Origin: Myxococcota bacterium
GTDB taxonomy: Bacteria > Myxococcota_A > Polyangia > HGW-17
Length of the DNA: 34,946 nucleotides
Direction of reading: 5' to 3'
NCBI GenBank assembly: GCA_018821305.1
Contig: JAHJMN010000140.1
Coordinates: 1 to 34,946, forward strand
Part shown: positions 18,301-27,543 of the stretch, piece after piece
How positions within the stretch are numbered: the first letter of the stretch is position 1
Layout: the number at the start of each line of letters is the position of its first letter
Position numbers and translations under genes: made by a program
Notes under the pieces: model-generated
The model's database searches: none
What the model was told of the DNA's origin: nothing
What the model saw: only the letters and a program-made list of their open reading frames with translations

Positions 18301-18446
18301 GATACTGGGGTTACAATGTACGTTGGCTTGGTGATATTAACCTTGACGGTTACACGGATCTTGTAGTTGGCGATCCCGGTTGGGATAGTTTCTACGGTGG
18401 ACCAGGTGCAAATCCGCTCAAGGGGCGCGTTACGGTTATTTATTAA
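15360..18446 (+). CDS. large FG-GAP repeat lipoprotein
   Basis: The 1028-aa product has a lipobox (A-I-F-S-C, Cys18), an acidic then Asn-rich linker, and Cys-containing beta-rich domains to about residue 490. About seven FG-GAP repeats fill the rest, for example FGHRIAAIGNFNGDAYGD, LGDLNGDGLDDFIIGAPG, and FNDDGYNDLAIS, each with a calcium-binding D-x-N-x-D-G-x-x-D loop. This is the integrin-alpha type beta-propeller of surface proteins. A GGAGG ribosome-binding site lies 7 nt before the ATG; an upstream in-frame GTG at 15315 is unlikely. It follows the radical SAM gene by 41 bp on the same strand and precedes the precursor peptide. It may be co-transcribed, but I cannot say it belongs to the pathway. 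Confidence 0.85.
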   Translation: MKKLFLIMLMASMAIFSCDDDDDTNNNNSNNTNNTNCACGITIDTINGVNLDEVTLLTAGQDDQNAEMDGFQITVTVSVSTEASCIPPDGAEVTLTGGLENATGTLSGNTVTFNDYTIPSGAGILNLRAIVPNCQSEPTDIRLSTAGIPECMIYSGIESNEIYVCPDDDLVPNQIGLQRVVTVRCVDVASGTNVAFNVNGNLQATESLSVGGEAQAVITLPVTGICENSINVSISVDTGSGVLTDSVSTGESCCEGVVPCSLGWVEGTHYVTGTPVGQDTMNKTTDMDAVTAGHQASFSVTTLAEFTDDVAILADNGSGTFTEICRENSISGNTATFDCTVPDGTVAIKPVCYQATTEIEDPSQIHHVYVDTVAPGCSNDFSCTVSNYHEVDIDCSWTLPGTAGVDEVLADTEVRYTSNYDQAGCLADSSGIFSGGWASLDEVPGSSALSGGDPGDFVSQVFTPFVPSSGYCIGTKVMDMAGNLSECTATSWTGSVYPDYLTIEGQLNQTQFGSAVTGVDLNCDGRKDLVVGAPNGYADAGCTAGMCTGDGLVYVFFAKETGGYNATPDLTLVYDVPAVAGNTSYVYFGLSVQGIGNFTQHIDDGTNDSVACEDLAIGALWDFQDDPSTWLLPGAVYVLKGRPQARWTASEYHTANNAANGFDLVIRYDATDYADYWYYFEEFGHRIAAIGNFNGDAYGDIAISAPGAMPSGAVYVMNSFAVPFKSGTSDPVIRFAPDDMDAAILGTASINNADPDLAAYENLGESMSALGDLNGDGLDDFIIGAPGCNSGLGYQAGKAFIVMGGQSGIIDTATYSGTGLVTITQDALVSGTDCFGWAVAGIGDFNDDGYNDLAISDKGYDRPSTNAYSEGGVFVFFGDGSVADMTTASASMKMRSEWPLSTDDNFGRSVAPSVGTLNTPKGDFNNDGIPDLLIGTQHFGSYHGSAFVWYGNGGYVADTNPTSWLTYEQATFWFLPAGLYGYWGYNVRWLGDINLDGYTDLVVGDPGWDSFYGGPGANPLKGRVTVIY

Positions 18447-18460
18447 ATTTCAATCCGGAA

Positions 18461-18516
18461 GAGTCAGGATTTTTAATAAAATCCTTCGCGAAGCTAATTT
18501 CAGGACTCGAACTATT
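18461..18516. repeat. family B repeat variant with AGGATTTT hairpin
   Basis: The ends are GAGTCAGG and CAGGACTCGAACTA. The interior hairpin GGATTTTTAATAAAATCC and TTCGCGAAGC match the copy at 5759. It lies between the FG-GAP gene and the precursor peptide gene, and could lower read-through or protect the upstream mRNA. Confidence 0.7.
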
Positions 18517-18535
18517 AGATTTGAAAGGATTTAAT

Positions 18536-18685
18536 ATGGCTGAACAAAAAGATAAGAAAAAGTATGAAAAACCTGTAATAATTACGGAAAAAATAGTTAC
18601 CGAAGACGCGTTTGGTGGATGCACTATGGCCGTAGCCGGTGAATGCGGAAGACCTCCACGCTTAGTAATTATTTCCTCAATATAA
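18536..18685 (+). CDS. putative RiPP precursor peptide (49 aa)
   Basis: A 49-codon gene lies in a gap between larger genes. It starts with ATG 7 nt after GAAAGGA and ends with TAA. The N-terminal leader is Lys-rich with K-K-Y-E-K-P-V-I and then T-E-K-I. The Tyr-x-x-Pro placement resembles leaders bound by PqqD-like/RRE proteins. The tail holds two Cys (29 and 37) in F-G-G-C-T-M-A-V-A-G-E-C-G, then R-P-P-R and a hydrophobic end I-I-S-S-I. No signal peptide is present. Its position, with the PqqD-like, radical SAM and kinase-like genes upstream and the S26-like peptidase 82 bp downstream, makes it the best substrate candidate. The cleavage site might follow the Ala-Phe-Gly-Gly region, but this is a guess. 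Confidence 0.75.
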   Translation: MAEQKDKKKYEKPVIITEKIVTEDAFGGCTMAVAGECGRPPRLVIISSI

Positions 18686-18766
18686 ACTTTTTTCAGAGTG
18701 GTTTATTTCAGAAATTGTAATAACAATCTGAGATTATTCAGATCCAATCTGACCGAAAGTTGTTTG

Positions 18767-19177
18767 ATGAATTTCAGGTATTTCAAGGTTGTTTCGGGTT
18801 CAATGAATCCTGCTCTCAAAATTGGTGACATTGTTGCTGTAATAGCTTCCAGAAAATATAAAGCCGGTTCAGTAGTTGTTTTTAAACGGGGAGGATACTG
18901 TGTTCATCGAATTCACGTGAACTTACCTTTTTTTAAAATAATTCTTGAAAAGGGTGATGCATCTCCTCATGTTACTGTGGTAAAGTATCGTGATATAATC
19001 GGAGTTGTTGAAATGCCAAATGTGGCGGTTTCCGTTAATTTTATAACTCAACTCAATAGAATCATTTCATTGGGTATAAGCAAATTGGTTCGTTTTCAGA
19101 AGTCGGGCTCAGTTAGTTCGTTTTCTAGTAATAAATTCAACTATAGCGCTCTCGCGCAGCGAAGCGCGGAAGCGTAA
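18767..19177 (+). CDS. S26/S24-like serine-lysine peptidase
   Basis: The 136-aa protein resembles the signal peptidase/LexA-type fold. The nucleophile is in V-S-G-S-M (Ser12 before Met), followed by KIGDIVAV. The general-base Lys40 is in VVVFKRGG, then YCVHRI and LEKGDASP, the usual order of box B to box E motifs. There is no N-terminal transmembrane anchor, so it may act in the cytoplasm. Similar small peptidases accompany PqqD-like genes, which suggests leader removal from the 18536 peptide (inferred). ATG 18767 aligns with the family start; a GTG at 18698 would add 23 residues without a ribosome-binding site. The last 15 residues, including N-Y-S-A-L-A-Q-R-S-A-E-A, come from a dispersed repeat that also supplies the stop. 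Confidence 0.78.
   Translation: MNFRYFKVVSGSMNPALKIGDIVAVIASRKYKAGSVVVFKRGGYCVHRIHVNLPFFKIILEKGDASPHVTVVKYRDIIGVVEMPNVAVSVNFITQLNRIISLGISKLVRFQKSGSVSSFSSNKFNYSALAQRSAEA
19132..19174 (+). repeat. REP-like palindromic repeat, copy C2
   Basis: This is an inverted copy of the element at 141-180, with core CGCGCAGCGAAGCGCG. It lies inside the 3' end of the peptidase gene and reads as its C-terminus. Confidence 0.75.
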
Positions 19178-19186
19178 GCACCTTGC

Positions 19187-19250
19187 GGTTACTGTCCTGA
19201 GCAAAAAATCGGCAAAAAATTTGATTTCCGGTATTTCAGGACAGTAACTA
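19187..19250 (-). repeat. family B miniature repeat, 64-bp subtype
   Basis: This is the inverted near-identical copy of 5674-5737, with ends GGTTACTGTCCTG and CAGGACAGTAACTA. It lies 36 bp before the coaE start. Confidence 0.85.
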
Positions 19251-19286
19251 AGTTAATGTAACCCAAGGGAGTCTTTAAATCAGAAT

Positions 19287-19907
19287 ATGGAATATTCCGG
19301 TAAATATAAAATAATCGGCCTCACCGGTTGCATCGGAAGTGGAAAATCCACGGTAGGTAGGCTACTGGAATCCATGGGTTTTCGGCGTGTTGATGCTGAT
19401 GAGCTCAGTCGAAGTGTTATGAACAGGAATCTGGACCTTATTAACCAACTTGTCGATGAATTTGGTCCTTCAGTGATTAATAACAGTGGCAGTCTTGACC
19501 GCCGAGCTCTCGCGCAAATCGTTTTTTCCAGCGACCTCGCACTGAAAAGACTTGAAGATATTGTACATCCGGTAATAGAAAAGGAAGCTCTGATTCAACT
19601 TGGAAATGGTCCATGGCCTGTGGTTTTTGAGGTCCCGCTTTTGTTTCAGACAAAACAGGATCGTCACACGGATCTCACGGTGGTGGTAAAAAGTCCCGTA
19701 GATCTCCGGATGCAGCGGGTTATTGTACGGGATTCATCGGATGAAGCATCTTTCAATGCCCGAAACAGCAGACAGAATTCCGAGGACTGGCTTTTAGAAA
19801 GATGTGATGTGGTAATTTTAAATCAAGGATCACTTGATGATCTGACCAACCGTGTACGCCGGTTTGCCGATGACCTGATATCGGATAGTATTGCCGGAAT
19901 TTACTGA
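19287..19907 (+). CDS. coaE: dephospho-CoA kinase
   Basis: The 206-aa enzyme phosphorylates dephospho-CoA at the ribose 3'-hydroxyl, the last step of coenzyme A synthesis. It shows the Walker A motif GCIGSGKST (14-22), RRVDADELSR, LDRRALAQIVF, the family signature HPVI, and VFEVPLLFQT. Length matches the family. The best Shine-Dalgarno (AAGGGAG) is about 16 nt before the ATG, which is long. The next gene starts 19 bp downstream, so the two are probably co-transcribed. Confidence 0.92.
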   Translation: MEYSGKYKIIGLTGCIGSGKSTVGRLLESMGFRRVDADELSRSVMNRNLDLINQLVDEFGPSVINNSGSLDRRALAQIVFSSDLALKRLEDIVHPVIEKEALIQLGNGPWPVVFEVPLLFQTKQDRHTDLTVVVKSPVDLRMQRVIVRDSSDEASFNARNSRQNSEDWLLERCDVVILNQGSLDDLTNRVRRFADDLISDSIAGIY

Positions 19908-19926
19908 AAAGAAAATTAAATCTCCC

Positions 19927-21495
19927 ATGTATCTCGATTCCAGCAAGTATATTTACAGGCTTCAGGAAGCTTTTGTTTATACAGTCCTGGTACAAATTTA
20001 TGGATCTGAGAGAGTATTATGGAATCCTGTACCTTCGCCTGTTGAACTGGATGCGGATTTCGTAGTCACGAAAGTTGATTCATCGCCGGAATCGGTTTTC
20101 TGTATAACACACCAGAGTTCACAAAACGCTCATCAGGCAAAAGCCTGGCGGGATATGCATGAACTTTTTCTGTACAGGAGTAAACTTCCAGAAATTAAAA
20201 CAGTAAGGATTCTGTTTGGAAAAGAGACCGCCAGAGGTTGGCATCACATACTTGAGCGGTTTTTTGATTTCAACTTCGTTACAGGAGATTATAGTATTTC
20301 TATCATAATTGATAATCTAATCAACAGCTTGATAGAGAAACATGGCCTTGACAATTCGAACAGATTCTGGGTTGATGTAATAAACACACTGTCGGATCAA
20401 ACCCCGGTCCTGAAATTTGCAGGAATTCTTAAAAAGGGAATGACTCAGGAGGCAGATCATAAACTATTAGCGGAATTATCTAGAAGAGGGCATTACAATA
20501 AATTGTTTCTTCCCAGTGTCCTGCGTCGTGCTGTTGCTTTCAGCGGTATTACAGGAATTACAGAACCAGAAAAATTTAATCCTGCGGGGAGAAAACCTTT
20601 TGTTGAAAAGACAGTTTTTGGAAATCGTATCGAACCGCAATACCGCGAATGGATTGAGTCCTCGATATCGTACACCGACTGTAAGCTTTTTAAATATATT
20701 ACATCCCGGGGGTATGAGGAGATGACCGTCTATCGAAAGCGCAGTACAAATATCAAGTGCTTTATTGATACAGCGGAAAAAAGTATTCGTCTTTTCAAAA
20801 ATAATGATTGGACTGGTCTTGAAAAACTTCATTATGATGGATTCAAGTTAGTTGATAAGTGTGGAGGAAACCCCCTGTGGCTTGGTTTGAGATATTATTT
20901 AAGATCAACACGAGGTGACAGTTACGGTTCTTCCTGGCTGTGTAAAGAGGCGGGAATTCACACGGGAGTAGCCAATCTTTTCAGTATTAGTAAGATTTTT
21001 ACGGGAGAGTCCGATGACTTTCCAACGGAAGTATTCAGCGTTCTTGTTAAAACTGTAGTTGAATCAGTAAAATACCCGCCTTGTGGTTCAGAGATTTTCA
21101 GGATAATACTTTTTGAAGAAGCTATAAAATCAAGACACCTGGAGCCACTCTTTTGGATTATTGAAAAATTTTGTAATTTTCAGGGGCAATTAAGTACCGT
21201 TGCAACGGTGATTGATCCCGGGGGTAAAACAGGAACCATCAGGGGTTATGTGTTTAAGGAAATGTTTTTCTACTGGAAAACTGCCTTTGATGGTCATCGA
21301 GACAAAACAAAAGAAATGGCCGGCAGAGGAATGGCTCTGGCTCTTTCTGAGAATCCCTTTATCAGGAGGGTTCTGCTTTTGGACGGTTCATTTACGGGAC
21401 GTGATATTGAAACTCTTGCCCGTAGCGGGTGGACAGATATTTTCAGTGTTTCGGATTTAGATTCTTTACGTTGTTTTATTGGGGAATTTCATTGA
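19927..21495 (+). CDS. protein of unknown function, possible nuclease-like N-terminus
   Basis: I do not recognise the family of this 522-aa protein. Residues 25-115 contain a D-A-D-F strand, then VFCITH, then WRDMHELFLYR and KTVRILFG. This faintly recalls restriction-endonuclease-like (PD-(D/E)XK) domains that have an ITH...W-R-x-x-x-E-L segment; the exact catalytic triad is not clear. The remaining 400 residues are helical-looking with no repeats or membrane segments. No DNA methyltransferase is nearby. ATG 19927 was chosen; a TTG at 19891 would overlap coaE. It sits between two housekeeping genes (coaE and valS), which would be an odd place for a defence enzyme. Confidence 0.6.
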   Translation: MYLDSSKYIYRLQEAFVYTVLVQIYGSERVLWNPVPSPVELDADFVVTKVDSSPESVFCITHQSSQNAHQAKAWRDMHELFLYRSKLPEIKTVRILFGKETARGWHHILERFFDFNFVTGDYSISIIIDNLINSLIEKHGLDNSNRFWVDVINTLSDQTPVLKFAGILKKGMTQEADHKLLAELSRRGHYNKLFLPSVLRRAVAFSGITGITEPEKFNPAGRKPFVEKTVFGNRIEPQYREWIESSISYTDCKLFKYITSRGYEEMTVYRKRSTNIKCFIDTAEKSIRLFKNNDWTGLEKLHYDGFKLVDKCGGNPLWLGLRYYLRSTRGDSYGSSWLCKEAGIHTGVANLFSISKIFTGESDDFPTEVFSVLVKTVVESVKYPPCGSEIFRIILFEEAIKSRHLEPLFWIIEKFCNFQGQLSTVATVIDPGGKTGTIRGYVFKEMFFYWKTAFDGHRDKTKEMAGRGMALALSENPFIRRVLLLDGSFTGRDIETLARSGWTDIFSVSDLDSLRCFIGEFH

Positions 21496-21518
21496 CAAAC
21501 ATTTATTTAACACATAAT
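21492..21518 (+). promoter_or_regulatory. candidate promoter for valS
   Basis: TTGACA (21492-21497) overlaps the stop codon of the upstream gene. It is followed after 15 bp by CATAAT (21513-21518). The short spacer makes this uncertain, but the -35 is a perfect consensus in the only gap before valS. Confidence 0.4.
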
Positions 21519-21535
21519 TGCTGATGTGCGCATGG

Positions 21536-21562
21536 GTCCTGAATCCCGCAGGACACGAACTA
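21536..21562. repeat. minimal family B repeat before valS
   Basis: Only the two arms remain: GTCCTG, a 7-base middle, and CAGGACACGAACTA. The right arm directly abuts the valS ribosome-binding site (AAGGAG), so the 5' untranslated RNA could fold here. Confidence 0.75.
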
Positions 21563-21575
21563 CAAGGAGATTATT

Positions 21576-24504
<2,929 letters not shown>

Positions 24505-24512
<8 letters not shown>

Positions 24513-25242
24513 CGAAAAAACTGCTAAAATCAGAAATCTTATTAAATTGCCAGCGGATCCCGGAGATTGGGAATTTACCTCAGTTCTTATTTCAAGACCG
24601 ATTAATTTTTTGATCCTTCATGTAATAGGGGACTTGAAATTTATAACTCCGAATCTTGTTACTTTAGCTGGTTTTGGGTGTTTTCTGGCCGCCAGTGGGT
24701 TCATCTGGTCTAATCCCGGGGCAAGATTTCTAATTGCAGCATTGCTTTTTGCACGACTGATACTTGATGATCTTGATGGAATGCTCGCCCGATATCGTGG
24801 AGGTGGGTCCAGTTTCGGTTCTTATCTTGATAAAGTGACAGATATAATAGGTTTTTTTGTTTTCTTTACTGTGCTTGGATATGTTGTGTACCGACAAACT
24901 TCAACACCGTGGCCCCTTATTGTGTCGTCAGCGGGAATTTTTGGCCTCATGGGGACTGGCTATGTGAAATGGGTTGTTGCTTCCATGATAGCGAAAGCGC
25001 CAACAACAAATTCACCTCAAGCTTTAAAGGTTGGGCCCTTAAGAGTACTTTTGACGCTCATGTTTATTAAGATCTGGGCAGTTAATGAATGCGATATCTT
25101 TCTATTTTCAATAATTTTTATCCTTTTTGGTTTTCCAGTTAAAATTTTGTTATATATCCTCGCGACAACTCAGATTCTTCAATTTAGTGCAATGCTTGTA
25201 ATACGTGGACTTCAAGCTGCAGGTGCAGATAAAAAGCGGTAA
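24505..25242 (+). CDS. CDP-alcohol phosphatidyltransferase family membrane protein
   Basis: The 245-aa integral membrane enzyme has the complete family motif D-G-x2-A-R-x8-G-x3-D-x3-D (DDLDGMLARYRGGG, then GSYLDKVTD), near residues 90-115. It also has about five hydrophobic helices. Such enzymes join a CDP-activated lipid to an alcohol such as glycerol phosphate, inositol phosphate, serine or choline. The acceptor cannot be told from sequence. ATG 24505 overlaps the end of valS by eight bases and has AAGG 6 nt upstream, so the gene is co-transcribed with valS. Confidence 0.88.
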
Positions 25243-25660
25243 GACAGTGAACAAATTTCAGGAAATGCTACAGCAATGAGCCCATCGCATTCCGCTGCGT
25301 GAAATTGCCTACCTGATTGTCCCCTTGCATTTTTGCAAAGCAAAAATTGCCTCACTGTTCCTGCTACTGATTTCCAGTGCTCCTGTATATTTTACAGGTA
25401 GTCAGGTATGCAGGAAAACAGGTTCAGGATCAGCGGTTAAACATTCAACATCAATGCATAATTACAAAAATGGAATAAGCTTTTTAGATTTCTATCCTTT
25501 TACTCCGAAAGCGGTTTAGTTCGCGACAACAGGTAGGAAGTCATCAAAACAGGGAGTCAGGGGCAGGGGTGTTTACTTTGAAGGTAAGTGTTTGCAGACA
25601 CGAAATAAAAAGTGGAAATATCTGTAAAAAAAAAACATGATGTGTAAAAATACATGAATT
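25243..25660. other. intergenic stretch dominated by a family A element
   Basis: There is no gene. A family A copy fills 25246-25518. The remainder up to the next gene is A-rich, with a run of ten A just before 25640 and no clear promoter. Confidence 0.75.
25246..25518 (+). repeat. family A element with palindromic insert
   Basis: The right end ACTCCGAAAGCGGTTTA and the interior match other copies (GCTACTGATTTCC, AACATTCAACATCAATGC). The left terminal repeat is degenerate. A palindrome TTGCATTTTTGCAAAGCAAA continuing to 25350 is inserted at 25325. The identical insert occurs at the same internal site in the copy at 34640. Confidence 0.75.
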
Positions 25661-26104
25661 ATGAAGTATCTGCTTTGGTTTTCCATACTTTTATCAGGTT
25701 GCATGAAAACAACTGTTGATGTTCCCTGTAATGGTACGGAAAAAATGCTGACGATTTACCCGGGCACAAATCGTATTATAAAAATAAATCCAGATAAGTG
25801 CATGAAAAGTATTGATATTGGTATAGATCATGATCTTCCATCCCAATCTGTAAATCTATTTTTAAAAAGAGAATCAGGAAAAATGAGTGCCATGAAGGGG
25901 ATCACAGGCATGAAGCAGATTCTGTGTGGAGTCGAGACCAATGGTCAGATTGCGATTGAAATTGCTCCCGTCAGTATTTTTTCTGCTGTAAAAATTAGCG
26001 TCAGAATAGAGAAATCTCCTTCGGGAATGTGCAATATTAAAAGTCCCGTTTCCGATGATTTTGTTGCGTTAAAAAAATTAATATACAGGCAGTTCAGGTA
26101 TTAA
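25661..26104 (+). CDS. small lipoprotein of unknown function
   Basis: The 147-aa product has a short lipoprotein signal ending in the lipobox L-L-S-G-C (Cys14). The mature part contains four further Cys (about 23, 47, 89 and 126) that could pair in the periplasm, and is otherwise beta-rich. I see no recognisable domain. The ribosome-binding site is weak. It ends 3 bp before the histidine kinase gene, so the two probably share a transcript, and the lipoprotein could be an accessory or sensing partner of the kinase (inferred). Confidence 0.72.
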   Translation: MKYLLWFSILLSGCMKTTVDVPCNGTEKMLTIYPGTNRIIKINPDKCMKSIDIGIDHDLPSQSVNLFLKRESGKMSAMKGITGMKQILCGVETNGQIAIEIAPVSIFSAVKISVRIEKSPSGMCNIKSPVSDDFVALKKLIYRQFRY

Positions 26105-26107
26105 CTG

Positions 26108-27484
26108 ATGAAAAAATATATGACTTATATTATCTGGGTTTTCGTATTGACTCTGCCGATATTAACAATTCTCACGCATAGAGCGGGAATGTCAAAACGA
26201 ACCAGTGAAGATGTAGTTCTCTCTTTTGCAAGGTCTCTCAAAGTAATCGAAACCGCGCGGAAAAAAATTACTGCGGATCGTATCGGGCGCTACTTTCAGA
26301 AAAATGATTTTCCCTATTTGATAAAAGGCGATGGTTATCAATTTTCAGGTAATCTGACGGATAGTTATAAGAAAATCCTGTTTAAATGCATAAAATCAAT
26401 CGAAAAAAAAGATGGTGAATTGATTTATAAAAATGGGAGAGCTCGATGTTTCGAAATCTCAAGGATTTCTATTGCATGGATAGAAAGAGGAAAAACAGGG
26501 CTTTCTATTTCCTCAATATTATTATTTTTAATTTCACTTATTCCTGCTCTTATTCTGGGTTGGTTTTTTTATCAGGAAAGAAGTAAAAGTAAGTATTTGA
26601 AAATATTGGCTCATAAAGCACGACAGATGGCTAGAGGTACTCTGCCTCGTCTTGATAGATACACGGGAGTCTCACAGGAATTAGTAGAAATTACAGATGC
26701 TTTTGCTGTGATGACAGCTTCTCTGTATGAAGCCCAGCAAATGTTGGAAGAAAAAGTAGAAGAAGTTGAAAATCAGAAACTGAAACTTGAGCTGCATCAG
26801 AACCAGATAATCGCAAGAGAAAAACTTGTATCCATTGGGGAGATGGCAGCCGGGGTTGCTCACGAAATTGGAAATCCTGTTGCGGCACTTATGGGTATGA
26901 GAGATCTTTTAGAAGATGAAAACTGCGATGAAGAAAAGAAGTATACACTGAGTTTGATGAAGGAAGAACTTGAACGAATACATAGCCTTATTCAACGAAT
27001 GATGGATGTACTATCTCCCGCGGGGCAGGATACTTCCGAATCTTATCTTAAAGATATACTAAATAATGCAACTGAAATATCCTCCCATCATAAAGCGTTG
27101 CGGGAAGTTGAATTTAAATTGGAAAAAATACCTGAGGATATCCTGGTAAACCAATTGGTTCTACAAGTCTTTTTGAATCTTTTCATTAACAGTGGAAACG
27201 CCATGAATGGAAAAGGACAAATTACAGTTTCCTTTGATAAAACCACTGATACAGCGCTTGTTACTGTGAAAGATACTGGGCCAGGGGTAAAGGAAGAGGA
27301 TATGCAGCGAATTTTCGAACCTTTTTATACAGGAAAACTAACAGCGGACAGTCATGGTCTTGGTTTAAGTACAAGTTTGATGATTATGAGTAAAGCAGGC
27401 GGAGCAATCCGATGTGTCAAATCGGATGCCGGGGCCAAGTTCATTCTCGAATTTCCCCTTAAATCCAGACCGCTTCCAGCATAA
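26108..27484 (+). CDS. membrane sensor histidine kinase
   Basis: The 458-aa protein has a transmembrane helix at about 5-22, an extracytoplasmic sensor domain of about 110 residues, a second helix at about 137-160, and a HAMP-like region and coiled coil to 245. The phospho-acceptor box is GEMAAGVAHEIGNPVAAL. The ATPase domain has N box NLFINSGNAM, G1 box DTGPGV, F box FEPFYTGK and G2 box HGLGLSTS. It would autophosphorylate on His in response to an envelope signal. No response regulator is adjacent, so it is an orphan by position. Its last five residues and stop lie in the left end of a family A repeat. Confidence 0.9.
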   Translation: MKKYMTYIIWVFVLTLPILTILTHRAGMSKRTSEDVVLSFARSLKVIETARKKITADRIGRYFQKNDFPYLIKGDGYQFSGNLTDSYKKILFKCIKSIEKKDGELIYKNGRARCFEISRISIAWIERGKTGLSISSILLFLISLIPALILGWFFYQERSKSKYLKILAHKARQMARGTLPRLDRYTGVSQELVEITDAFAVMTASLYEAQQMLEEKVEEVENQKLKLELHQNQIIAREKLVSIGEMAAGVAHEIGNPVAALMGMRDLLEDENCDEEKKYTLSLMKEELERIHSLIQRMMDVLSPAGQDTSESYLKDILNNATEISSHHKALREVEFKLEKIPEDILVNQLVLQVFLNLFINSGNAMNGKGQITVSFDKTTDTALVTVKDTGPGVKEEDMQRIFEPFYTGKLTADSHGLGLSTSLMIMSKAGGAIRCVKSDAGAKFILEFPLKSRPLPA

Positions 27485-27520
27485 AACGATAGTGACTCAT
27501 TTTAAAGAAAAGCTTCAGGA
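27466..27520 (+). repeat. partial family A element (left end)
   Basis: The pattern AGACCGCTTCC...AACGATAGTGACTCATTTTAAAG matches the left 55 bp of family A. The interior and right end are missing. It overlaps the histidine kinase 3' end. Confidence 0.7.
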
Positions 27521-27543
27521 AAAAGACGCTGATACAAATAATA

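Noticed and set aside
13225-18685. Lasso peptide cluster
   Set aside because: The Tyr-x-x-Pro leader, PqqD-like protein and kinase-like protein fit, but there is no asparagine-synthetase-like cyclase or transglutaminase-like leader protease in the window. A radical SAM enzyme is present instead.
19887-19926. TTG start at 19891 for the unknown protein
   Set aside because: It would overlap coaE and has no properly spaced ribosome-binding site. ATG 19927 is preferred, though its own site is weak.
25325-25519. 64-aa plus-strand frame
   Set aside because: It lies wholly inside a family A repeat.
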